From: Gerris lacustris
Lineage: Eukaryota; Arthropoda; Insecta; Hemiptera; Gerridae
Length of the DNA stretch: 64,000 nucleotides
Direction of reading: 5' to 3'
Assembly: GCA_951217055.1 (NCBI GenBank)
Contig: OX578286.1
Span: forward strand, 12,673,050-12,737,049
Made by a program: the position numbers and the translations under genes. The notes under the pieces were generated by a model that was given only the letters and a program-made list of their open reading frames with translations, was not told the DNA's origin and ran no database searches. Positions within the stretch are counted from its first letter, which is position 1, and each line of letters starts with the position of its first letter. Below, piece by piece: positions 11,408-20,436 of this stretch.

Positions 11408-12247
11408 ACTGGGTGACCCGCGATAACAAACTGGTGGATTCTATGGGTCAAATGCAAAAAAAAAAAAAAAAATGTTGAATGAGCCATATGCCCAATAGAT
11501 CTCGAGAAATCGATTTATTTCTTATTTCAAAGTTTTTCACGAAAATTTCCAAAAAATTCATAATATCTCAAAAACTAAATGAGATATAGAAATTGGGATA
11601 AGGAAAAATTTATTTAAAGAGCATAAAAATACCTTTTAGAATCACTCATTGATTTTAAAATTATCAGCTGCTAAGCATCTTTTAAGTCCTGTTAAAAATT
11701 TTGATTTATTACAATTCGACCACGAAATTCCAGAGCTTTCTACTCTTAATTTGAGGGGTGTTAGAAATGTGGCGAATTAAGGTACAAAATATCTGCTTTT
11801 GAAATTCTGCTGACAGGATCTCAACTAATTCTTGTACAAATGCAAAATTAGTGTCCTTAAACGAAACCATAACACTTAGGGTTCTTATAGGAAATTTGAC
11901 GCTGAACAAAAAAGTTCCTATAAAAATGCACCAGGAAAGGCTTCGTTTACGAGATATTCGCCTAAAACATTAAAAACACAACGTTTACCCTTATAATCGC
12001 TTTGACGTTTATCCTTATAATTCTCAAATACTACACTTCAAACCATAAAACCTTGAAGCAAATCTTATAGAGAATCGCATAGGACTAATTCTAGTTCTCT
12101 ACTTCAACGTTGATGGAGATCATGTTAATGGATTAACTATTAAAGTAACACGAACGTAGAAATTTGAAATTTCGTTGAGAATTTTAAGGGTAAACGTTAA
12201 AAACTCCACCAGTTTCGTTATTATATTTTATCGCGGGTCACCCTGTA
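11408..12247. mobile_element. DNA transposon relic with GGGTGACCCGCGATAA TIRs
   Basis: The left end reads ACTGGGTGACCCGCGATAA then AAACTGGTGGA. The right end is its inverse, TCCACCAGTTTCG then TTATCGCGGGTCACCCTGTA. The body is about 840 bp and holds only a 66-codon open frame on the minus strand (11709-11909) that I cannot assign. It is likely a non-autonomous or decayed cut-and-paste element. TIRs beginning with an ACAGGGTG-type motif are common in insect transposons, but I do not name a superfamily. Confidence 0.65.
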
Positions 12248-12494
12248 TATAATAATCGTACCCGGAACCTCCCACGTGACGAACGCGATAGCAAACAAGC
12301 TATGGTACCCCTATCTTTCATGAAAAATCACGACAGATGAAATAACCTGATGACTGATGACCACAGCGTGTTAGTGGCTGGTCCTTCCGTCCAATAATAT
12401 TACAATAAATAAATGTTATGACTTACATTACAGTGTTATAAAAATAAAATGCAGTAAATAGTAAATATTACTAATTTGTACTGTACAATATATA
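12248..12494. other. Spacer between DNA element and PLE-1
   Basis: Unassigned sequence with no feature recognised. Confidence 0.4.
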
Positions 12495-12507
12495 TTAAGT
12501 TATTTAT
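12495..12507 (+). repeat. PLE-1 target-site duplication, left
   Basis: TTAAGTTATTTAT is repeated exactly at 15299-15311, immediately outside the other end of PLE-1. A 13-bp direct repeat marks the insertion limits. Confidence 0.85.
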
Positions 12508-12563
12508 AATACACAGCTTGGTTTTCCGGTGGAATCCGCGTCACGAAGGGGGTGAAGTCCGAC

Positions 12564-12594
12564 GTTTCGCTTCCAGTACTGGAAGCATCTTCAG
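12564..12594 (-). ncRNA. Hammerhead-like motif, PLE-1 left end
   Basis: On the minus strand: CTGAAGA, one base, a perfect stem (GCTTCC/GGAAGC) and then GAAACGTC. CUGAnGA and GAAA are the hammerhead core boxes. ACGT after GA-A is self-complementary, so helix III could form only between two copies. Stem I is weak here (about 2 bp), and there is one extra base between CUGAAGA and stem II. Confidence 0.6.
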
Positions 12595-12639
12595 GGGTGT
12601 GGTGCATCGTGGTGTTGACTCGAAGCGAACACAGGATGT

Positions 12640-12673
12640 ACTGACGACTGGAGAGAAGGACGGCGTATTTATA
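12640..12673 (-). promoter_or_regulatory. TATA box plus TCAGT initiator, PLE-1 left arm
   Basis: On the minus strand TATAAATA (12666-12673) is followed about 31 bp later by TCAGT, the arthropod initiator. It overlaps the stop of the endonuclease ORF and points outward, towards the hammerhead-like motif. It is the inverted twin of the site at 15101-15134. Confidence 0.5.
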
Positions 12674-14440
12674 GTTGCTTTCTGGAACGTAGATTATACC
12701 TGGGTGTTGCATTACTCGAGGGTGTCCTTTGTCGGGATGATGAAATCATGCAGGTGCTGCCTTTGACGGTGTTTCTTTGTGGAGATGATGCAATCAGGTA
12801 GGTGCTGCCTTCGTCGGTGTTCCTTTGTCGGGCGGGTGATGTAATATGCTGAGAAGTGACCGCGGCGCCGCTCCTTGCTTTCTGCTTGGCACAGGTGCTA
12901 ACCAGAGGTTTCCAGGTCCGGGAGAGAGTGAAACCATCCTCTCTGTTGAAGTTCTCCGGTTGTTTCTCGATTTCCATAGCCTCCCTTACCACCCTGCTGT
13001 GATATCTGCTGTCTGAAGCGAGTACTCGTATATCCTCAAATTTTATAAGATGGCCGGTTTCTTCTGAATGTTGAGCTATCGCTGATCTGTGGTCGTTGTT
13101 CTTCACTGCTCTCACGTGTTCTTGAAGGCGGGTTGAGATCAGTCGTCCGGTTTGGCCGATGTAGTTCTTGCCGCAACTGCATGGGATCTGGTATACACCG
13201 CAAGTCTTGAGATGAAGGTGGTCTTTCGGTGACTTTAGAAGGCTTCTGGTAGTCATGTTTGCGTTGAAGGTGGTCCCGATGCCATGTTTCCGGAGAATCC
13301 GGCTTATCTTATCAGTTGTACCTTGGATGTATGGGAGATAAGCCTTCCGCTGGTCTTCCATCGTTTCTGCTGGGGTGCGTTCCTCGGTGCTCTCTTCGCG
13401 GCGGATGGTTCGCAGTATGTCATCCTTCTTGAATCCATTCATTCCTAGGGTTGACTTGAGGTACTGCTTCTCTTCCTTCCATGAGGTCTCGTCACTGATC
13501 CTAAAGCCCCTTGACACTAAGGAGTGGATGACAGCCCTCTTCTGCGTCGGGTGGTGATGTGACGCTGCATTCAGGTACCTATCCGTATGCGTGGGCTTCC
13601 TGTAGACGGAGTGGCCTAGAGTTCCGTTGGTCTTCTTCGTCACCAGCACATCCAGAAAGGGTAGGCAGTCCTTCTCCTCAATTTCCATAGTAAATTGGAT
13701 TTTCCTATGAATTGAATTCATATGACGGAGGAAATCATCCAAAGTATCTCTTCCATGTTTCCATAGAAGCAAAACATCGTCGACGTATCTCCACCAGCAA
13801 GACGGTTTCAAAGCAGCAGAAGCGAGGGCTCTATCTTCGAAGTCTTCTAAGAACAGGTTAGCAGCTACGGGAGACAAGGGGCTACCCATGGGCGCACCTT
13901 CTATCTGCTTGTAGTATTCTCCGTTGAATAAGAAGTATGTGGATTTGAGACAGTATTCTATGAGTTGCAATTTGTCTTCACATACCTTACTTCTTATGAT
14001 GGCGATGGTGTCGTCTATCGGCAGGTTGGTGAAAAGAGACACGATGTCAAAGCTAACCAGAAGATCTCCTTTCTCGACACGAAGCGATGACAGTTTCTCA
14101 ACGAAGTGGGTCGAGTTCTTGACGTAGCTCGAAGTTCTTCCTGAAAGCGGCTGGAGTTCCTTCGCAAGATGGCGGGCGACTTCGTGTGTAGCAGAACCAA
14201 TAGCGCTGACGATGGGTCGCATCGGGATACCGTCCTTGTGGATTTTCGGCAGTCCGTAGAGAAGAGGCGGCTTTGGGTCTGTGCAGAGAAGTTTCCTCTT
14301 TTCTCCGTCTTCCAGGGATGAATCCTTGACGAGTCTGTTGATCTCCGCTTTTACTCGCAGCGTAGGGTTCCGGATCTTACTGTAGGTGCAGTCCTCGAGT
14401 AGAGCCTTCATCTTTGACGTGTAGTTCTCCTTGTATCTCC
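12669..14440 (-). CDS. PLE reverse transcriptase plus GIY-YIG endonuclease (5'-truncated)
   Basis: This frame encodes the PLE polyprotein that primes and copies element RNA at a cut target site. The open frame starts at 14519, but its first 24 or so residues are antisense to the other copy, so the genuine sequence begins near 14440. Numbered from 14519, the RT motifs are LLYGLPKIHK (86-95), FDIVSLFTNLPI (157-168), GAPMGSPLSP (208-217), the catalytic YVDD (245-248; bases 13776-13787) and PFLDVLV (287-293). The GIY-YIG endonuclease follows: GVY (441-443), YIG (453-455), then R464 and H468, with cysteines C440, C447 and C449 nearby. The tail has repeated RQRN-type segments and ends PRYNLRSR. PLE proteins usually have a longer N-terminus, which is missing. 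No internal stop or frameshift is seen, so it was recently functional. Family assignment is secure. Confidence 0.9.
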
Positions 14441-15105
14441 CATACATCCAAGGTACAACTGATAAGATAAGCCGGATTCTCCGGAAACATGGCATCGGGA
14501 CCACCTTCAACGCAAACATGACTACCAGAAGCCTTCTAAAGTCACCGAAAGACCACCTTCATCTCAAGACTTGCGGTGTATACCAGATCCCATGCAGTTG
14601 CGGCAAGAACTACATCGGCCAAACCGGACGACTGATCTCAACCCGCCTTCAAGAACACGTGAGAGCAGTGAAGAACAACGACCACAGATCAGCGATAGCT
14701 CAACATTCAGAAGAAACCGGCCATCTTATAAAATTTGAGGATATACGAGTACTCGCTTCAGACAGCAGATATCACAGCAGGGTGGTAAGGGAGGCTATGG
14801 AAATCGAGAAACAACCGGAGAACTTCAACAGAGAGGATGGTTTCACTCTCTCCCGGACCTGGAAACCTCTGGTTAGCACCTGTGCCAAGCAGAAAGCAAG
14901 GAGCGGCGCCGCGGTCACTTCTCAGCATATTACATCACCCGCCCGACAAAGGAACACCGACGAAGGCAGCACCTACCTGATTGCATCATCTCCACAAAGA
15001 AACACCGTCAAAGGCAGCACCTGCATGATTTCATCATCCCGACAAAGGACACCCTCGAGTAATGCAACACCCAGGTATAATCTACGTTCCAGAAAGCAAC
15101 TATAA
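14437..15105 (+). CDS. PLE GIY-YIG endonuclease region, second (truncated) copy
   Basis: This is the C-terminal part of the same PLE protein on the opposite strand: a linker (YLPYIQGTTDKISRI), the GIY-YIG domain (GVY...YIGQTG...R...EH) and a tail ending NLRSRKQL at a stop just before TATAAATA. The reverse transcriptase is absent because this copy is 5'-truncated at the junction near 14434. No ATG begins the frame at the junction, so it is unlikely to be translated by itself. Sequence identity with the minus-strand copy appears complete over long stretches, consistent with both copies being made in one insertion event. It could alternatively be a later inverted duplication, but the flanking 13-bp direct repeat argues for one event. 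Confidence 0.85.
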   Translation, partial: LPYIQGTTDKISRILRKHGIGTTFNANMTTRSLLKSPKDHLHLKTCGVYQIPCSCGKNYIGQTGRLISTRLQEHVRAVKNNDHRSAIAQHSEETGHLIKFEDIRVLASDSRYHSRVVREAMEIEKQPENFNREDGFTLSRTWKPLVSTCAKQKARSGAAVTSQHITSPARQRNTDEGSTYLIASSPQRNTVKGSTCMISSSRQRTPSSNATPRYNLRSRKQL

Positions 15106-15134
15106 ATACGCCGTCCTTCTCTCCAGTCGTCAGT
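15101..15134 (+). promoter_or_regulatory. TATA box plus TCAGT initiator, PLE-1 right arm
   Basis: TATAAATA (15101-15108) lies 31 bp upstream of the A in TCAGT (15130-15134). This spacing is typical of arthropod RNA polymerase II promoters. It sits at the end of the ORF and before the hammerhead-like motif, where a PLE pseudo-LTR promoter would be expected to drive a tandem downstream copy. Confidence 0.5.
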
Positions 15135-15179
15135 ACATCCTGTGTTCGCTTCGAGTCAACACCACGATGCACCACACCC

Positions 15180-15210
15180 CTGAAGATGCTTCCAGTACTG
15201 GAAGCGAAAC
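15180..15210 (+). ncRNA. Hammerhead-like motif, PLE-1 right end
   Basis: CTGAAGA (15180-15186), a short hairpin (GCTTCC/GGAAGC) and GAAAC (15206-15210) followed by GTC. It is about 48 bases downstream of the predicted start site, so a transcript would carry it in its 5' leader. Hammerhead ribozymes are documented in Penelope-like elements. Activity here is not established. Confidence 0.6.
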
Positions 15211-15298
15211 GTCGGACTTCACCCCCTTCGTGACGCGGATTCCACCGGAAAACCAAGCTGTGTATTACGAGTCTACCCGCGGAAGCCTACGCACCAAG

Positions 15299-15311
15299 TT
15301 AAGTTATTTAT
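15299..15311 (+). repeat. PLE-1 target-site duplication, right
   Basis: TTAAGTTATTTAT, identical to 12495-12507. Confidence 0.85.
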
Positions 15312-16105
15312 GTCTTAATCTTTGACTACTTATTCCCTCATTTTTATAATTAAATGCCTATTTATGTTAAAAAAACACAAAAAATAACTTCAGTGATAAG
15401 AACAATTTAAATGTTTTTGTGGTTAGTGATCTCACATGCTATTTGATTTAGTAAGTTTAAAAGAAGGCTAAGCGTGATAAGTTCTCATAAAACATGTTTG
15501 GGAGTAAACTATAATTATCGGTCCTTTTTTCCCCTTTCCTTCCTTCCTTCTTTTTACTCACTTAGCTCCTAACTATGATCATATTTCATAACCATAGCCT
15601 GTAATTTTAAAACATGTCAAATAAAAGTCCGAAATGGAGAAAGTTTATCGGAGTTAAATAGTCTCGTATTTCACACAAAATGTATTTTTATTATTTAATA
15701 CATTTTTTTTATGATATAAGTATTTTCATTTTTTTTTTAAATGTATATTTCCTTAAGAAAATGATGTCTTGTTTTAATTTTAGTTTCATATTTTTTTTTG
15801 GTTTTGAAGAAAATATTATTTTAAAATTATGAAATTAAAATTTTTGTTGTATTTTATTTTATGCTGTATTGCAGTTAAAAAAAAAATCACGAATTTTATT
15901 ATAATTATTAACGTGAAGTTCTTAGGAAAATGTATTGATAAATAATTCTATAAATGATTCGAATGTATAAATGAAAAAAAATTAAAATGGAAATTAAAAA
16001 AAAAAATTGATTAATGTGCATTAAATGTTAGTCTTTATGCTAATTAAAATAAAGGTATAATGAAGAAAACTGCAAACCCTATTATAGTGTCACGGCCAAA
16101 CGCCG
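15312..16105. other. AT-rich segment, no gene recognised
   Basis: Poly-A and poly-T rich sequence between the two PLE insertions. No feature seen. Confidence 0.5.
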
Positions 16106-16120
16106 ATATGAACACAGTAT
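16106..16120 (+). repeat. PLE-2 target-site duplication, left
   Basis: ATATGAACACAGTAT recurs exactly at 17859-17873, flanking PLE-2. Confidence 0.85.
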
Positions 16121-16215
16121 TCTAATTGAAGTTTTTCTTTTGTGGACTTGGTTTTTTTATATAAGTAGTTGGTTGTTTCTTTGGAATGTAAGTCCTTATT
16201 ATATTTGATTAAAAC

Positions 16216-16248
16216 AAGCTTTCGCCTAGGGAACCTAGGCTTCTTCAG
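16216..16248 (-). ncRNA. Hammerhead-like motif, PLE-2 left end
   Basis: On the minus strand: CTGAAGA, one A, stem GCCTAGG/CCTAGGC with a TTC loop, then GAAAGCTT. AGCT is the palindrome at the helix III position. The base after it, T, fits the UH cleavage-site rule. Stem I is good: AAAAC before CTGAAGA can pair with GTTTT after the cleavage position (5 bp). Confidence 0.65.
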
Positions 16249-16407
16249 GTTTTTGAAATACTGTAAATTTAGAGAAACAAATGATCAAAATGAAAACGAA
16301 TTTTGGAAAAGAAAGTCTTACCAAAGTTAATTTTGATTGTTTTAATGTTTTTTTGAAAAGAATTAATTTTATTTTTTTAAATGACATACCTAATCAAAAA
16401 TTTTGAA

Positions 16408-17687
16408 TTATTTATTTTTATTTGTATTAAATATAATATTTGTGTAAATGTTGCTTAATTTATTGGTGTCTTGTTTCAAGTTTATGTTGTTAGTATTTGA
16501 TTTTATGTATAACATTTCAAGTGTAAGTCGTTTTTGGTGGTGTTTTTCAGTGTGTAGAATATAATATTTATCTGTGTCTAATGTGTGTTTAGTGTTGTGT
16601 GCGTGTTCTGATATAGCTGTGTTAGTGTTGTTATTTGAGATGTCTTTAATATGTTGATGAAATCTGTTTTTGAATTGTTGTGAAGTTTCTCCTATGTATG
16701 TTGCAGGGCATTGTTTACAGTTAATTTGGTATACGATGTTACTTTGTTGCAGAGGAGGGATAGAATCTTTGAGTTTGGAGTATAAAATTGATTTTAGTGT
16801 GGTGGAATTTTTTTGAGCTATTTTGATATTATTATAAGGTCGAAACAATTTTTTAATTTGTTCAGTAGTGTGTTTTATGTAGGGCAGGGTGTAGTATTTA
16901 GCTAAAACGGGAGGTGTCGTATTTTGTGAGGTATTGTTAATGTTGTTATTGTGTTTTTGGAGTAGTTTATTAATTATTCTGTTAGGGTAATTATTTTTAT
17001 TAAGTGTATCTTTTATAAATGATATGTTTTCGTTATGAAATTGTTTATCAGAGAGGGTAAGGATTTGATTAATGAAGTTATTAGCACAGTTAATTTTGTA
17101 AGAATATGGTTGGTGTGAATAGAAATGGAGGAGTCTACCTGAATAAGTGGGTTTTGTGTAGTGTTTATATGTGAGTTTGTTATCGTTAGTTTTTATTATT
17201 TTTATGTTGAGAAAAGGAAGGGCACTGTTTTCTTCAGATTCTATGGTGAATTTGAGGTTGGGGTGGTAGTTATTGAAGTTGTTAAGAAGGGAGGGTATGT
17301 GGTTTTTGTTAATTATGAAAAAGCTATCATCAACGTATTTTTGAAGAGTTTAATGTGGGAATTAAATTGGGGTATGACATCAAAGAATAATTTGTCTAGG
17401 ACAATATCGGCAATAATAGGTGATAAAGGGTCACCCATAGGGAGGCCTTCTTTTTGTAAGTAAAGGACGTTGTTGTGGGAGAAATAAGTGTAGTCAAGGA
17501 AAAAATCTACTATGTCATAAAAAAGTGGTTTAGAAATTTGGGTGTGGGTAAAAATTTTGGGCCAAAGGGACTTAGTGAGGTCTTTAGCTAGGTCCAGGAG
17601 AATCGATGTAAAAAGAGATTGGACATCAAGTGAGATAAGGGAATCATTTGGATCTAGGTCGGGAATATCTTTGATTAGATCAATCAA
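16408..17687 (-). pseudogene. PLE reverse transcriptase/GIY-YIG ORF with one frameshift
   Basis: Read on the minus strand from 17687, the first frame shows RT motifs SLDVQSLFTS and GLPMGDPLSPIIAD. It then loses frame at a run of A (plus-strand T run 17338-17342) immediately before YVDD (bases 17326-17337). From YVDD onward the second frame stays open, without stops, through PFLNIK, a connecting region, and a GIY-YIG domain (VYQINC...YIGETSQQFKNR...H) to a stop at 16408. So a single one-base deletion in a homopolymer separates two otherwise intact halves. The N-terminus is also missing through 5' truncation at about 17690. The deletion could be genuine decay or a sequencing error. The protein is clearly diverged from PLE-1 and lacks its basic tail, ending in an N/K-rich stretch. 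Function as in PLE-1. Confidence 0.85.
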
Positions 17688-17772
17688 CTAATAACTTTGG
17701 TAAGACTTTCTTTTCCAAAATTCGTTTTCATTTTGATCATTTGTTTCTCTAAATTTACAGTATTTCAAAAAC

Positions 17773-17805
17773 CTGAAGAAGCCTAGGTTCCCTAGGCGAA
17801 AGCTT
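17773..17805 (+). ncRNA. Hammerhead-like motif, PLE-2 right end
   Basis: CTGAAGA (17773-17779), a 7-bp stem with a 3-base loop, then GAAAGCTT (17798-17805). AAAAC before it and GTTTT after it can form stem I. It is the inverted twin of 16216-16248. Confidence 0.65.
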
Positions 17806-17858
17806 GTTTTAATCAAATATAATAAGGACTTACATTCCAAAGAAACAACCAACTACTT

Positions 17859-17873
17859 ATATGAACACAGTAT
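17859..17873 (+). repeat. PLE-2 target-site duplication, right
   Basis: ATATGAACACAGTAT, identical to 16106-16120. Confidence 0.85.
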
Positions 17874-17984
17874 ATTTATAAATTTGTTATGAACTTAAGT
17901 GTTTAAGTAAATTCAATTGTTATAAACTTAGTTAGAATGATTTTTAAGATGTCAAGAAATGAAATAACTTGTGTTCTTCTTTAC

Positions 17985-18172
17985 ATACATCTTAACTTCT
18001 TCTTTATATATCTCTTAACTTTTTCTTTATATATATCTTATAACTCATTACTCATTCCTTATATATCTCTTAACGTTTTCTTTATTTATATCTTATAACT
18101 CATTCCTTATATATCTCTTAACTTCTTTGTATATCTCTTAACTTCTTCTTTATATATATACATCTCTTTAAT
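17985..18172 (+). repeat. Degenerate short tandem repeat (CTTCTTTATATATCTCTTAA-like)
   Basis: Seven or so irregular units of CTTNTTTATATATCTCTTAA type with interspersed ATAACTCATT. Low-complexity, non-coding. Confidence 0.6.
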
Positions 18173-18213
18173 TAATGACGATTGATTGATTAGTTATTTT
18201 TATCGTAGTTATT

Positions 18214-18643
18214 AGCGGCCTTTACACTTGCGCGCTTTCCTGCAGGATAGAGCAACAAACGGGAAAGAGCGCCAGTGTAAAGGCTGCACTGGAGTGAGGG
18301 ATTACGCGTCTACAGAGACGCATGCTTTACCGCGCGTAATCTCCTTAGTGTAAAGGCGACAGCGAGCTTTCCCTCAGGCCTGTTCTTTAAATTTACCCCC
18401 ACTGTGCCCCCTAAAACTGTTGGTCTGACGAGCACTCCACGCTCCGAGCATTGCGTGCGGGATTTCTCTTTACACATGCGTTCTTTCCTTCGCGCCAACA
18501 CAGAGACACGCTTTCCTGTGGGAAAGCGCGTATCACTTTTATAGGTACCAAATCTTTCCCCCACGATTACTCGCACGGTTTTACTCGCGCGCAATCCTTC
18601 ACGATTCAGGCCTGCAGGAAAGAACGTATGTGTAAAGGCCGCT
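18214..18643. mobile_element. GC-rich MITE-like element with nested terminal repeats
   Basis: The ends AGCGGCCTTTACAC and GTGTAAAGGCCGCT are perfect inverses, and the match extends through CTTTCCTGCAGG to about 33 bp. Inside, GTGTAAAGGC-type motifs occur again at about 18281, 18348 and 18461. The left 77 bp is itself a near-complete small foldback (GCCTTTACACT/AGTGTAAAGGC). GC content is far above the surroundings. No transposase is present, and I could not find an unambiguous target-site duplication. Confidence 0.65.
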
Positions 18644-18769
18644 ATTTATTTATATTCTTTTTATACTCACAAGAGTTTGATTTATTATAAACTCACGTGT
18701 GGACATAATTCCTTTTTAAGACATGAAATTATATACATTTTAAAGTAAATTATAACAAAACATTGATAA

Positions 18770-19035
18770 GATTAAGTGACGATGGTTACACTCGGGAGAG
18801 TAGATACTCGCTTACAAATAAATAAATGATACATTACGATTTACTTCAAGAAACTTTAATAAGCTTTATTATGACCCAAGTTGGGGTTAAATATATACTA
18901 TATGTATAAATAAAACAATGAGAAATTAAGTGACGATGGGAGTAGATTTTCGCTTACAAATAAATAAATGATACATTTTGATGTACTTCAAGAAACTTTA
19001 CTAAGCTATATTATGACCCTAGGGAGGGTTGAAAA
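18770..19035 (+). repeat. Diverged tandem duplication (about 160 bp period)
   Basis: ATTAAGTGACGATGG, TCGCTTACAAATAAATAAAT, ACTTCAAGAAACTTTA and TATTATGACCC occur twice, from about 18772 and again from about 18933. Non-coding. Confidence 0.7.
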
Positions 19036-19079
19036 ATAAAACACTAAGAATTCAAAGTTTTTATTTATTAGTACACTCG

Positions 19080-19314
19080 GCACTTCTTTAATTCGTTACT
19101 CCCCTTATAAATAAAACAGAGGGGAGTAACAATCTAAAGAAGGTGCACGAAATGTTCTTCTTTAGACTGTTACTCCCCTTATAAAAACAGTAGTGTGATA
19201 TTCCTTTGTCCCAAAGTACGTTGGACTAAACATCCCTTAGTCTTAATAGTTATTTAGTCAAAGTCATTTACATTCTAAAAAATCATAGGGGAGTAACAAT
19301 CTAAAAAAGTACCA
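19080..19314. mobile_element. Double-hairpin MITE, copy 1
   Basis: The motif TCTTTAGANTGTTACTCCCC occurs four times in alternating orientation, giving two consecutive foldbacks (19083-19142 and 19157-19308). The element is flanked by an exact 9-bp direct repeat, GTACACTCG, at 19071-19079 and 19315-19323. A target-site duplication of 8-9 bp with foldback ends fits a hAT or Mutator-like non-autonomous element. No ORF. Confidence 0.75.
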
Positions 19315-19346
19315 GTACACTCGTTAAACCATGGGAGCAAATCTGG

Positions 19347-19395
19347 AGTAAAATAGTCTGCCAATTAGTGTGGCACATAGCTTCTTCCTAGCATA
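19347..19395 (-). repeat. Rep-B terminal fragment
   Basis: TAGTCTGCCAATTAGTGTGG followed by CACATAGCTTC is the inverse of the Rep-B 3' end, here detached from the rest of the element. Confidence 0.6.
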
Positions 19396-19486
19396 TTGCG
19401 AACTTGGATAATGATGTGATTATACGACCCATTATTGTTTTTCTCCCCTCCCCCCTTTTAAATTTGTCAAAGTTGTTTTATCTTTT

Positions 19487-20081
19487 TACTACGTTTTTAT
19501 TAGCTTGCTTTCTTGTTTGTTTGTTTGTTTGTTTGTTTGTCCGGTACAAATCTGGCAATCGATTTCTAACTAACTTCCCGAATAGCTAGACATTTGAAAC
19601 TTTTAGCATAGCTCAGAACACGATGACAATGCAATATTTTAATACTTTTAGCCATCTTTCAGCAGAATTTAATTGGTTTTCAGCAAATTTTGCTGAACGG
19701 AAAGTTAGTTCGGAAAAAATCCGCAAGTTATTTTATTTGTTTTGCCATATCCAATATTTACGCAATCTTCATTTTGACGGGTCTCAAATTTGTGATAGAT
19801 AAAAATTGAATGACAGCAAAACAGGAAATATCGATTATATTATTTATCGATTATATTATTTTAAATAGATATAAATATTTAGATTTGGTGTTGGGGAGAT
19901 CCGTTGTACAAAGATTTGTCCTTTTATAGGTTTAAGATCAGCTCTCTGGATGGTTGTCATTTATGTGAAGTAAATACATTCGGAACTATTTTTTTTTTTT
20001 ACTAACATTATATATTATATAACAATAACAATTTTATTATCAAAATTACATACGATTAACAGAAAATTTAAAAACGTAGTA
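19487..20081 (+). repeat. Rep-D element, copy 2
   Basis: Bounded by TACTACGTTTTTA (19487-19499) and TAAAAACGTAGTA (20069-20081). The internal sequence is collinear with copies 1 and 3. Copies 2 and 3 share a TCGATTATATTATTTATCGA segment absent from copy 1, so they form a subfamily. Confidence 0.75.
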
Positions 20082-20129
20082 TATAAAAAGTTCTTTTTAT
20101 CTTGAAGTTATTCTTAATAAAGAAAAATT

Positions 20130-20436
20130 GAATTAGCGATGGCGGTCGAAATAATTAATAAGGTACCATCTGTGGGCTACATTCGAAAAACCGTCCAAAT
20201 ATTAAAATAGACCAATTGTGGCCTACCTCTAAAATTTCATTAAAATTGGACAAGTGGTTTTTAAAATATGTTGGTTCGAAAAAATTGTGAACAGACACGG
20301 AAAGAGAAATGTTCCCTGATGTTTGAAACGGATTTATTTTTTTGATTTTTTTAAATTGGAGACCTAATAAATGTTGGTTGGTTCTTCATAACGATATTAT
20401 AGCTTCTGTTACCTTCGGTAAACTCGGAAGTAATGA
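20130..20436 (-). repeat. Rep-B element, truncated copy (reverse)
   Basis: Reading the minus strand, it starts with the Rep-B hairpin end (CTTCCGAGTTTACCGAAGG), then AACATTTCTC... and the phrase AATTTTAATGAAATTTTAGA. The 3' part is missing. Confidence 0.6.

Larger units (their letters stand above)
12508..15298. mobile_element. PLE-1: Penelope-like retroelement, head-to-head pair
   Basis: A single insertion made of two oppositely oriented, 5'-truncated copies that meet near 14440. The minus-strand copy (about 14440 down to 12508) holds most of the reverse transcriptase plus the GIY-YIG endonuclease. The plus-strand copy (about 14434 to 15298) holds the endonuclease and 3' region only. Their shared 3' portions form an inverted repeat of about 820 bp with very high identity. 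The plus copy runs about 30 bp further than the inverted repeat. The whole is flanked by a 13-bp target-site duplication. Both 3' regions carry a TATA/initiator motif and a hammerhead-like hairpin. The near identity of the arms and the open frames suggest a young insertion. Confidence 0.9.
16121..17858. mobile_element. PLE-2: second Penelope-like element, head-to-head
   Basis: Same design as PLE-1 but a different, AT-rich family. A long minus-strand copy (about 17690 to 16121) contains RT and endonuclease. A short plus-strand copy (about 17690 to 17858) contains only the 3' end. The two 3' ends form an inverted repeat of about 175 bp (16160-16340 and 17690-17855). A 15-bp direct repeat flanks the whole. 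Each end carries a hammerhead-like motif facing outward. Confidence 0.88.

Noticed and set aside
12476..12766. Open frames antisense to PLE-1 (also 13375, 13924, 14015, 15008)
   Set aside because: They are shadows of the PLE coding and terminal sequence, duplicated because the arms are inverted copies.
14441..14519. ATG at 14519 as the start of the PLE-1 protein
   Set aside because: The first 24 or so residues are antisense to the opposite PLE copy. The frame is open across the junction only by chance.
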